A stretch of DNA of 5,687 nt from Desulfocapsaceae bacterium (GTDB taxonomy: Bacteria; Desulfobacterota; Desulfobulbia; Desulfobulbales; Desulfocapsaceae), in contig JAOZLO010000203.1 of the NCBI GenBank assembly GCA_029934775.1, positions 1-5,687 of the forward strand. Direction: 5' to 3'. The position numbers were made by a program, and so were the translations under genes. Below the pieces are notes generated by a model that was not told the origin of the DNA, searched no databases, and worked only from the letters and a program-made list of their open reading frames with translations. Below, one piece after another: positions 1 to 5,506 of this stretch (within the stretch, counting starts at the first letter, position 1; every line of letters begins with the position of its first letter).

Positions 1-414
1 TTGGCAATGCTCCCTGCAAAAAAAGAACGGGGAACCCCGACAGGTGGGGGAAATTTCTATATCTTCAAACAGACAACGGATGCCGAAAGAGCCGCAGCTA
101 TCAAATTTGTAAAATGGATGACCCAGCCGCTACGAACAGCTCAATGGAGTATCGGAACCGGTTACCTGGGAACACGACCCGATGCCTACGATACCAGTGA
201 GCTGAAAGCCTATGTTAAGGATTTCCCACCAGCAGCAATTGCCCGGGACCAGTTGAAATTTGCCACGGCAGAACTCTCTGTTCATGAAAACGGCAGGGTT
301 TATAAGATTTTGAACGATGCTATTCAGGCTGCACTTACCGGATCCAAAACATCCGAGAAAGCGTTGCAGGATGCTCAGAAACAGGCGGAACGTGTTTTAA
401 AGCGCTATCGTTAA
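1..414 (+). CDS. ABC transporter substrate-binding protein, UgpB/family 1 type (3' end only)
   Basis: This is the C-terminal ~137 residues of a periplasmic solute-binding protein of the extracellular family 1 (MalE/UgpB) group; the gene begins upstream of the window, so the TTG at position 1 is probably an internal leucine codon. Visible family marks are the PTGGGNFYI stretch (the 'GG' hinge strand near the ligand cleft), the helix around AAIKFVKWMTQP, the TGYLGTR motif at which these proteins contact ligand or close the lobe, and a final basic amphipathic helix (SEKALQDAQKQAERVLKRYR). The TGYL motif and the tail resemble UgpB more than maltose-binding proteins, which hints at glycerol-3-phosphate or a related polyol phosphate, but the substrate cannot be fixed from this fragment. 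It is followed by the two permease genes and the ATPase, as expected for an importer operon. The signal peptide lies outside the window. Confidence 0.9.
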   Translation: MAMLPAKKERGTPTGGGNFYIFKQTTDAERAAAIKFVKWMTQPLRTAQWSIGTGYLGTRPDAYDTSELKAYVKDFPPAAIARDQLKFATAELSVHENGRVYKILNDAIQAALTGSKTSEKALQDAQKQAERVLKRYR

Positions 415-420
415 TCATGT

Positions 421-454
421 TTCAGTGCAGAGAAAACATTTTCTCTGCACTGAA
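421..454. repeat. Perfect 16-bp inverted repeat (hairpin) between binding-protein and permease genes
   Basis: The arms at 421-436 (TTCAGTGCAGAGAAAA) and 439-454 are exact reverse complements separated by only 2 nt, so the transcript can form a long hairpin with a small AU-rich tip. It starts 7 nt after the binding-protein stop codon and ends 26 nt before the permease start. No T-run follows the 3' arm on either strand, so it is not a standard intrinsic terminator. Its place fits an mRNA 3'-end stabiliser or partial attenuator that keeps the binding protein more abundant than the membrane subunits, as known for the malE-malF spacer. That role is inferred. Confidence 0.85.
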
Positions 455-480
455 CAAACCCATTATAAAATGGAAATACC

Positions 481-1302
481 ATGAAGTTCCGGGAATTTGA
501 CGCGGAAAAATTCATTGTGACCACCGGTGCCTGGATGCTGGGTGGAATTTGGCTTCTTCCTCTTGTATTTGCTTTCTGGAGTGCATTTCATCCGGCTGAA
601 TTTTCAACAAACTTTGAACTGTTTGCTCCGCTGACAATAGACAATTTTGTAAGAGCCTGGTCTTATGCACCCTTTCCCAGATATCTGCTGAACACCTTTG
701 TGCTTGTCACATTGATTCTGGCAGCACAGTTTGTACTCTGCACCCTGGCTGCATATGGTTTTGCCAGGTTTGATTTTTTCGGGAAAAATGTCGTGTTCGC
801 ACTGGTTTTATTGCAGCTGATGATCATGCCTGAGGTTCTCCTGGTCGAAAATTACCGCACCATCAGCAGCATGGGACTTCTTGATACTATCCCAGCCATA
901 GGCCTTCCATACATGGCCAGCGCATTCGGAATCTTCCTCCTCCGCCAGTCATTCAAGAGCATCCCGAAAGAACTTGTTGAAGCAGCTCAGGTGGAAGGAG
1001 TTTCTGCTATCGGTATCCTCTGGAAAGTCTATATCCCCCTTGCCAAATCCACGTATATTGCATACGGACTTGTATCTGTCAGCTACCACTGGAATAATTT
1101 CCTCTGGCCTCTGGTAGTCACAAGTTCAGTAAACAGCCGCCCCCTGACCGTGGGACTGGCTATTTTCGGAGCACCCGAATCCGGAGTCGACTGGTCTATT
1201 ATCACAGCTGCCACAGTTATGACCATGTCACCCCTGCTGGTGGCCTTTATCCTGTTTCAACGCCAGTTTGTACAATCATTTATGCATTCGGGTATTAAAT
1301 AA
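481..1302 (+). CDS. ABC transporter permease, MalG/UgpE type
   Basis: This is the inner-membrane permease subunit of a carbohydrate/glycerol-3-phosphate importer, 273 residues, normal for the MalG/UgpE branch. About six hydrophobic segments can be read: roughly residues 15-37, 70-93, 104-125, 136-156, 190-212 and 238-260. The cytoplasmic coupling loop has the EAA motif, E167-A168-A169 with G173 and the downstream IPLAK, which docks into the ATPase. The YHWNNFLWPLV segment after it is typical of G-type permeases. The protein ends FVQSFMHSGIK, close to the usual family tail. The ATG at 481 has only a weak GGA-containing ribosome site about 6 nt upstream. It is 66 nt after the binding-protein gene, with a perfect hairpin in between, and 192 nt before the ATPase gene. 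It should pair with the F-type permease encoded at 2550-3440. The family call is secure; the substrate is not. Confidence 0.95.
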   Translation: MKFREFDAEKFIVTTGAWMLGGIWLLPLVFAFWSAFHPAEFSTNFELFAPLTIDNFVRAWSYAPFPRYLLNTFVLVTLILAAQFVLCTLAAYGFARFDFFGKNVVFALVLLQLMIMPEVLLVENYRTISSMGLLDTIPAIGLPYMASAFGIFLLRQSFKSIPKELVEAAQVEGVSAIGILWKVYIPLAKSTYIAYGLVSVSYHWNNFLWPLVVTSSVNSRPLTVGLAIFGAPESGVDWSIITAATVMTMSPLLVAFILFQRQFVQSFMHSGIK

Positions 1303-1314
1303 CATTATTTGAGT

Positions 1315-1353
1315 TTCTTGTTTTTTATTACGGAGTTACAGGAGTAAGGTATT
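1315..1353 (+). repeat. Imperfect direct repeat, copy A (leader-like segment)
   Basis: This segment matches 1455-1493 at an offset of exactly 140 nt. The first 14 bases (TTCTTGTTTTTTAT) are identical, and the rest keeps the CAGGxGTAA purine-rich core, giving 28 of 39 identities without gaps. Copy A lies just after the permease stop codon and is not followed by a credible gene, so it looks like a decayed or duplicated copy of the ATPase-gene leader. Confidence 0.65.
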
Positions 1354-1358
1354 AAAGC

Positions 1359-1457
1359 GAACAATGCTCGCAACCGAAAGTTATCAGTTACTGACAGCTG
1401 ATAACTGACAACTAAAAATGTTTCCATAATATCAAAGTAATACGACAAACATTGTTC
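1359..1457. repeat. Small inserted-looking element bounded by 8-bp inverted repeats
   Basis: GAACAATG at 1359-1366 and its exact reverse complement CATTGTTC at 1450-1457 bracket about 99 nt of non-coding sequence that contains the heptad-repeat island. The interval falls between the two leader-like direct repeats, and its right arm overlaps the first three bases of copy B. The arrangement resembles a tiny non-autonomous element, but 8-bp arms are short and no clean target-site duplication is visible, so chance remains possible. Confidence 0.3.
1379..1413. repeat. Heptad tandem repeat with 9-bp palindrome (STRR-like)
   Basis: Five consecutive 7-mers can be read: AGTTATC, AGTTACT, GACAGCT, GATAACT, GACAACT. 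The first is the inverse complement of the GATAACT type, so AGTTATCAG (1379-1387) and CTGATAACT (1398-1406) form a perfect 9-bp stem with a 10-nt loop. The pattern resembles the short tandemly repeated repetitive (STRR) heptamers described in intergenic DNA of cyanobacteria and seen in other genomes. It codes for nothing credible and probably folds in the polycistronic mRNA. Confidence 0.65.
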
Positions 1458-1471
1458 TTGTTTTTTATGAT
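1442..1471 (+). promoter_or_regulatory. Weak candidate promoter before the ATPase gene
   Basis: ACGACA (1442-1447, four of six to TTGACA) and TATGAT (1466-1471, five of six to TATAAT) are separated by 18 nt. A start near 1478 would leave only a short leader before the ribosome site at 1480-1484. An internal promoter could explain why a 192-nt gap is tolerated in the operon, but AT-rich sequence gives such matches by chance. Confidence 0.2.
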
Positions 1472-1493
1472 AGGAATTCAGGGGTAAAATACT
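1455..1493 (+). repeat. Imperfect direct repeat, copy B (leader of the ATPase gene)
   Basis: This is the partner of 1315-1353, with an identical 14-base T-rich start and a related purine-rich core. It carries the AGGGG ribosome-binding sequence at 1480-1484, about 10 nt before the ATG at 1495, so it is the functional leader copy. Confidence 0.65.
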
Positions 1494-1494
1494 C

Positions 1495-2553
1495 ATGTCA
1501 TCAATTATTCTCAAAGATGTCTGTAAAAGCTGGGACAGTACCCAGGTTCTAAAGAACATCAACTTTGAGTGCAAAAACGGAAACCTTCTCGTCCTGCTTG
1601 GACCTTCAGGATGTGGAAAATCAACGACTCTTCGCCTTATTGCCGGGCTTGAGATACCAACATCGGGAATTGTTGAAATCGACAACAGGGATGTATCCAA
1701 TCTTCCGCCAGTCAAGCGTAATATTTCCATGGTGTTCCAGAATTATGCTCTTTTTCCTCATTTGACCGTAGCAGAAAACATTCTTTTTGGTCTCAAGGCA
1801 CGAAGGGTGCCTAAAAAAGAACAGAAAAAACGATTAAAGGATACCGCTGACCTACTCGGTCTTTCTGATTTTCTCGGACGAAGGCCGGCTCAATTGTCAG
1901 GAGGTCAACGACAGAGGGTAGCCCTGGGAAGATCCATTGTTGCCCAGGTTTCGGTATGCCTGATGGATGAACCACTCTCCAACCTGGACGCCAAGCTTCG
2001 CCAGGAGATGCGCCAGGAGATCCGGGCCCTTCAACAGCGCCTCAAAATGACGATGATCTACGTCACCCATGACCAAGTCGAAGCGATGACCATTGCAGAC
2101 AAAATTATCCTGATGAAAGATGGCGAAATCGAACAGCATGGAACTCCGGAAGATCTTTACAACCAACCAGCCACCGCTTTTACTGGAAATTTTATCGGCA
2201 ACCCGCCAATGAATATTTTAACTCCTGACTCTCAAATTATGTCAGCGTTTTCCTACCTGCCCCGATCGCCGGACTCAATCTCCGCCTATCTTCTTGGAAT
2301 CAGACCTGAGAACGTTGAAATATCAGAAGATTCAGGGATAGAGAGTTCAGTCATGACCACCGAATACCTGGGAGCAGACTCCCTGATCGTCTGCCGATCA
2401 GGGGAACAGACAATAACGTTGACGGTCAAAGGTAAAGCAGACATCACAGCAGGCGATTTTCTTAAACTTGATTTGAAACCAAAACACATACATCTGTTTG
2501 ACAGGGAAAGTGGCATGCGACTTGAAGATTCTGCATGGAGGAAGGCTTCTTGA
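1495..2553 (+). CDS. ABC transporter ATP-binding protein, MalK/UgpC type
   Basis: This is the cytoplasmic ATPase that drives the importer, 352 residues, normal for the MalK/UgpC (CUT1) group of 350-370. Every catalytic motif is present: Walker A GPSGCGKST at 36-44, Q-loop Q82, signature LSGGQ at 134-138, Walker B CLMDE ending D158-E159, D-loop SNLD at 162-165 and H-loop H192. From about residue 235 there is the C-terminal TOBE/OB regulatory domain with the family motif GIRPENV at 268-274. The residues just before Walker B (A150-Q-V-S) differ from the usual R/K-x-P-x, which should not affect catalysis. The start ATG follows AGGGG with about 10-nt spacing. The gene overlaps the next permease by 4 nt (TTG start) or 19 nt (ATG start), which indicates translational coupling. 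MalK-type tails can bind regulators, but nothing here shows that. Confidence 0.96.
   Translation: MSSIILKDVCKSWDSTQVLKNINFECKNGNLLVLLGPSGCGKSTTLRLIAGLEIPTSGIVEIDNRDVSNLPPVKRNISMVFQNYALFPHLTVAENILFGLKARRVPKKEQKKRLKDTADLLGLSDFLGRRPAQLSGGQRQRVALGRSIVAQVSVCLMDEPLSNLDAKLRQEMRQEIRALQQRLKMTMIYVTHDQVEAMTIADKIILMKDGEIEQHGTPEDLYNQPATAFTGNFIGNPPMNILTPDSQIMSAFSYLPRSPDSISAYLLGIRPENVEISEDSGIESSVMTTEYLGADSLIVCRSGEQTITLTVKGKADITAGDFLKLDLKPKHIHLFDRESGMRLEDSAWRKAS
2537..2545 (+). promoter_or_regulatory. Strong Shine-Dalgarno that selects a TTG start
   Basis: GGAGGAAGG lies inside the last codons of the ATPase gene. Its GGAGG core ends 8 nt before the TTG at 2550, an ideal spacing. The in-frame ATG at 2535 lies upstream of this site and has only a poor GAAG at 2524-2527, so the TTG is the better-supported start. 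Confidence 0.65.
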
Positions 2554-3440
2554 AACCACTCTTTCAACTTCGATACCGGAATCATGTCAACGGGTGGCTT
2601 CTTGTACTTCCTGCAGTTTTCATGATCAGCCTGTTCACACATTACCCCATCGGCTCCAACCTGTTCCACAGCTTGTTTTCCATGGGAACAGTAACTCGAC
2701 CGGAAGTTTTCATCGGGCTGGAAAACTACAGTTACCTCCTGGACGATGAGATCTTCTGGAAGGTTCTCACTAATAACCTTATTTATTCCATGTGCACAGT
2801 TCCCTTCAGCATCGCTATTGCCCTCGGCATGGCCCTGTTGATCAATCGAAATATTAAGGGCCGATCCCTGGTACGTATGGCATTTTTTACACCGACGGTC
2901 CTGCCAATGATTGCTGTCGCCAATATCTGGCTTTTCTTTTATACCCCTGAATATGGACTCTTTGACCAGATCTTTGGTATTTTTGGCGGGGACAGCCACA
3001 ACTGGCTGGGCAATCCAGACACATCTCTGTTTTGCCTCATTGTCATGGTAATCTGGAAAGAATCCGGTTTTTTCATGGTCTTTTACCTGGCTGCTCTGCA
3101 GCAACTTTCCCCGGAACTCAAAGAAGCAGGCCTCATGGAAGGCTCGGGAAGATGGTATTATTTCCGAAGAGTAACCTTTCCCCTGCTGATGCCCACCACA
3201 CTGTTCGTCACAGTTAACGCCGTTGTCAATTCATTCAAACTGGTAGACCATCTGGTTATAATGACAAAAGGAGGACCGGATAATGCCAGCTCTCTTTTAC
3301 TGTATTACATTTATGAGAATGCGTTCAGTTTCTGGGATACCAGCTACGCTGCAACGCTGACAGTCGTCCTGGTTTTGATCCTTGCCATTATCACCATCAT
3401 CCAGTTTGTCGTTGTTGAAAAACGCATTCACTACCAATAG
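2550..3440 (+). CDS. ABC transporter permease, MalF/UgpA type
   Basis: This is the second inner-membrane permease subunit, 296 residues from the TTG at 2550 (301 from an alternative ATG at 2535), the usual UgpA size. About six hydrophobic segments are visible, roughly residues 14-33, 75-98, 107-130, 158-180, 205-225 and 266-288. The coupling loop reads E192-A193-G194 with G198 and then VTFPLLMPT, a common EAA variant. The KGGPDNAS motif around 240-246 and the ERxVHY-like end (EKRIHYQ) are characteristic of F-type partners. The TTG is preferred because GGAGGAAGG precedes it at ideal distance and it forms a TTGA overlap with the ATPase stop codon. In E. coli this subunit is encoded directly after the binding protein, whereas here it is last. 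No ugpQ-like phosphodiesterase follows. The family is secure and the substrate is open. Confidence 0.94.
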   Translation: MKPLFQLRYRNHVNGWLLVLPAVFMISLFTHYPIGSNLFHSLFSMGTVTRPEVFIGLENYSYLLDDEIFWKVLTNNLIYSMCTVPFSIAIALGMALLINRNIKGRSLVRMAFFTPTVLPMIAVANIWLFFYTPEYGLFDQIFGIFGGDSHNWLGNPDTSLFCLIVMVIWKESGFFMVFYLAALQQLSPELKEAGLMEGSGRWYYFRRVTFPLLMPTTLFVTVNAVVNSFKLVDHLVIMTKGGPDNASSLLLYYIYENAFSFWDTSYAATLTVVLVLILAIITIIQFVVVEKRIHYQ

Positions 3441-3444
3441 ACGA

Positions 3445-3576
3445 AGTAGCTGCCTCTTTTGTGTCACTCCCCTTGAGCAGCATCTTTTCGTATGATTCTG
3501 ATTGTGGTGATCATTATATTTCTCATTATCTTCCCGATGTGATATTATTTTTGTAATTGTGTAGAGGCACACTACT
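3445..3576. repeat. Distant inverted-repeat arms flanking the transporter/lipoprotein spacer
   Basis: AGTAG-C-TGCCTCT at 3445-3457 is complementary to AGAGGCA-CA-CTACT at 3563-3576, giving 12 paired bases with a small internal loop and about 105 nt between the arms. The left arm begins 5 nt after the permease stop codon; the right arm lies 25 nt before the ribosome site of the first lipoprotein gene. It may be the remains of a small mobile repeat or an RNA fold. The match is short and may be chance. Confidence 0.35.
3520..3548 (+). promoter_or_regulatory. Candidate sigma70-type promoter for the lipoprotein cluster
   Basis: TTCTCA at 3520-3525 (four of six to TTGACA) and TATTAT at 3543-3548 (five of six to TATAAT) are 17 nt apart. 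Transcription would start near 3555, giving a leader of about 57 nt before the ATG at 3612. A promoter is expected here because the gene content changes completely, but the AT-rich spacer lowers the weight of the match. Confidence 0.4.
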
Positions 3577-3611
3577 GCTCACAGTTTTCAACAAACAATA
3601 AGGAGCACTCT

Positions 3612-4079
3612 ATGTTTTATACTGCTATACGAATTGCTCTTGCCGCCGTAGTGGTGATTGCACTCAGCAGTTGCCAGAAAGGAAATCCAAACCTCCCCCT
3701 CAGTCGCAATGAAGCACCACTCCAGCACACTAATCGTACCGTTGTTCTGGATCGTGATGTACGAAATACACTCCTTTTTGTAAACTCAATCCAAAATCGA
3801 TTATCTGGTGGTCAGCTTCTCATACAGGCTAATTTTGAAAACCGTATGAGTACCCAGAACGTCTGGGCCGATATTGGTTTTGAATTTCTGGATGGCAATA
3901 ATATGGTTGTGGACAAAACAGAATGGATGACAACTCTGTTCCCGGCCGGCCAGGTGACAATGATTCAAGGATCAAGTATCGGCCCCGGCGCGGTTAAGCA
4001 TGTCCTATTATTAAAAAATCTAAAGACTGCAACCGGTCGAATGATTGGGCCGGCAAGTAAGATTATGGTATTTCCTTAA
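3612..4079 (+). CDS. YcfL-like (DUF1425) outer-membrane lipoprotein
   Basis: This 155-residue lipoprotein has a hydrophobic leader and lipobox L18-S19-S20-C21. Glutamine follows the cysteine, so by the +2 rule it should be passed to the outer membrane. The mature part resembles YcfL of enterobacteria: a strand segment ending in LLFVNSIQNRLSGGQLLIQA, then an 'N...W..I.F.F.D..G' stretch (NVWADIGFEFLDGNN) and W105-centred TEWMTTLFPAGQ, which together suggest a small immunoglobulin-like beta sandwich. E. coli ycfL sits directly before lpoB, and here too LpoB/CsgG-type lipoprotein genes follow. AAGGAG at 3600-3605 is well placed for the ATG at 3612, and this gene is probably first in its operon. 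Function is not established for the family; a support role for the neighbouring lipoproteins is inferred. Confidence 0.82.
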   Translation: MFYTAIRIALAAVVVIALSSCQKGNPNLPLSRNEAPLQHTNRTVVLDRDVRNTLLFVNSIQNRLSGGQLLIQANFENRMSTQNVWADIGFEFLDGNNMVVDKTEWMTTLFPAGQVTMIQGSSIGPGAVKHVLLLKNLKTATGRMIGPASKIMVFP

Positions 4080-4108
4080 ATTGAGTTTTTTCCGGAGACA
4101 ATCATATT

Positions 4109-4756
4109 ATGTCAAATCCCCCCCATCTTTCAATTCGACCACTTATAGTACTGATGTTGGTTTTTTTAGTTCTATCCGGCTGTACGGCACGTCCTTCAAC
4201 GGTAAAACCGGTAAACGATCGATCAGAATACTACCAGGACACCCGGTTTGAAGGCCAGATCCCCATACAGACAACCAAGGAACTTCAAAATCGTTATCCC
4301 ACAGGATTCCAACAAAATAAACCTCTTGTTATTCCTTTTGACCAGCAGGTTCGAGTGAGTTTCCGTCTCTTTACCTCCAATCCCAGTCAACCTGATATTT
4401 CAAAAATGGTTACCGATACTTTTGTCAACGTGTTTGTCAAATCAAATATTTTTAATATTATAGAGCGAGAGCAGATAGGCCATTTAACAGGGGAACTTGA
4501 ACTTAATCAAAGCGGGCTCGTTAATCAGGACAATGCACCTGAAACCGGACAGTTCAGTGCTCCGGAGTTCATTATTACCGGAGCCATTGATCAGGTTGGA
4601 GGAAGGCTTATTGACGCCAATTTATTAGATATTTCCACCGGCCGGGTTGTTTTATCGGAGAGAATTGTTCCAGCAGCAATAAACAGTCAAAACGCTGAAA
4701 TGCTTGCCCGGATACTGCTTACCAGAATGAAAGAAAAATTTTATAAGGTAAACTGA
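4109..4756 (+). CDS. CsgG-like outer-membrane lipoprotein
   Basis: This 215-residue lipoprotein carries a hydrophobic leader and lipobox L22-S23-G24-C25, with threonine at +2 (outer-membrane destination expected). From about residue 70 to the end it shows the CsgG/LpoB alpha-beta fold: a TDTFVNVFVKSNIFNIIEREQ helix-strand run with I118-E119-R120 (the VVER motif of CsgG relatives), then GELELNQSGLV at 128-138, and the strand pair FIITGAIDQVGG (154-165) and LLDISTGRVVLSERI (172 on), where 'D..TG..V' is a family hallmark. It lacks the large size of CsgG itself (about 277 residues) and an obvious transmembrane beta-hairpin pair, so secretion-pore function is unlikely to be inferable. GGAG at 4094-4097 is 11 nt from the ATG. 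It lies 29 nt after the YcfL-like gene and 4 nt before the LpoB-like gene, so the three are likely co-transcribed. It is either a CsgG relative or a divergent LpoB paralogue. Confidence 0.8.
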   Translation: MSNPPHLSIRPLIVLMLVFLVLSGCTARPSTVKPVNDRSEYYQDTRFEGQIPIQTTKELQNRYPTGFQQNKPLVIPFDQQVRVSFRLFTSNPSQPDISKMVTDTFVNVFVKSNIFNIIEREQIGHLTGELELNQSGLVNQDNAPETGQFSAPEFIITGAIDQVGGRLIDANLLDISTGRVVLSERIVPAAINSQNAEMLARILLTRMKEKFYKVN

Positions 4757-4760
4757 AATT

Positions 4761-5483
4761 ATGAAAAAAATAACTTTATACCACTATTTTCTCCTTCTCG
4801 TTGTCCTGTTTGTTATAAACAGTTGTGCGACACAGGTACCGGTCCCCAGGACAGCGCAGGTTACCAACCGTCGGCCAGTAACCCAAAACTTGCCGAATGC
4901 AATCCTGGACCAGATAAGTGTTGAAGATATGCGGGTCACAGCAGATCTCATGGCCCGTGATATTGTTCTCCAATCGTTTCTCTACACTGGAAGCCATACT
5001 CCTATCATCGCTGTTAAACCCATAGAGAATAAGACAAATCTGACCATTGATCCAGATATTTTTCAAAAAACAATCCGGGTGAAATTGATGGAAAAATCTC
5101 AGGGCCGCATCTTATTCAGAGACGAGGTCAGTCATGCCTACACCATCGAAGAACGCCTCAAACAGCAGGGTACAGTCCAGATGACATCTACAACCAATAC
5201 CACTCGCCGCTATAATCCAACTGGAATTGGAGCACCCCTTCCCACCACAACAACATCCCAGACAAATACAGCTTACACTGAGCAGGGTGAAGCATCCAAA
5301 AGAGTGGCAGATACCGATTATTTTCTAACCGGCCTGATATACTCAACCCAGGAAGTGGAAAGAGCAGGAGCCAACCAGGGTATGCGTTATTTCCAGTTTC
5401 AATTTCGTCTAACCAATGTTCAAACCAATATTATCATGTGGGAAAAAGAGTACAGCGTAAAGCGCCAAGCACAATTCAGATAA
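4761..5483 (+). CDS. LpoB-like lipoprotein (penicillin-binding protein activator family)
   Basis: This 240-residue lipoprotein has leader residues 1-21 and lipobox I19-N20-S21-C22, with alanine at +2. Asn at the -2 position is less common but accepted. A short polar linker (residues 23-55) leads to an LpoB-type domain: a helix DMRVTADLMARDIVLQSFL, the strand IIAVKPIENKTN (compare 'xxVDxVxNxT' of LpoB), and the C-terminal DYFLTGLIYS and FQFRLTNVQTNIIMWEKEYSVKR, where the last strand matches the 'T.E.IW' motif of LpoB. In E. coli, LpoB reaches through the periplasm to activate PBP1B; whether a matching synthase exists here is unknown. Unusual is a threonine/asparagine-rich stretch at about 138-175 in the middle of the domain. 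AAGG at 4745-4748 lies 12 nt before the ATG and only 4 nt separate it from the preceding stop. Confidence 0.8.
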   Translation: MKKITLYHYFLLLVVLFVINSCATQVPVPRTAQVTNRRPVTQNLPNAILDQISVEDMRVTADLMARDIVLQSFLYTGSHTPIIAVKPIENKTNLTIDPDIFQKTIRVKLMEKSQGRILFRDEVSHAYTIEERLKQQGTVQMTSTTNTTRRYNPTGIGAPLPTTTTSQTNTAYTEQGEASKRVADTDYFLTGLIYSTQEVERAGANQGMRYFQFQFRLTNVQTNIIMWEKEYSVKRQAQFR

Positions 5484-5506
5484 ATTTTTATAGAGATCTG
5501 CAGCTC

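Noticed and set aside
421..454. Intrinsic transcription terminator
   Set aside because: The hairpin is perfect, but neither strand has a T-run after the stem, and the operon clearly continues with partner genes.
463..469. TATAAA-like box before the G-type permease
   Set aside because: A start from it would fall at or after the ATG at 481, and no matching -35 element is evident; the gene is more simply read from the operon promoter upstream.
1364..1408. 14-codon open frame (MLATESYQLLTADN) after leader copy A, considered as an attenuator peptide
   Set aside because: The purine-rich site lies about 14 nt upstream, too far; the peptide is encoded largely by the heptad repeats, and there is no terminator or codon run typical of attenuation.
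1305..1730. Minus-strand open frame of 141 codons over the spacer and ATPase start
   Set aside because: It runs antisense to the Walker A region of a certain gene, has no recognisable domain or ribosome site, and its composition fits the shadow of the other strand.
2286..3104. Minus-strand open frame of 272 codons
   Set aside because: It is antisense to the end of the ATPase gene and most of the F-type permease; the protein is rich in His, Cys and Gln with no domain pattern, as expected for a shadow frame.
3511..3529. TCATTAT repeated at 3511 and 3523 as an operator pair
   Set aside because: Two 7-mers in very AT-rich DNA are weak evidence, and the spacing of 12 nt fits no regulator that I can name from this sequence.
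3297..3572. Minus-strand open frame of 91 codons reaching into the spacer
   Set aside because: It mostly mirrors the permease 3' end, has a low-complexity Asn/Asp/His-rich product and no ribosome site.
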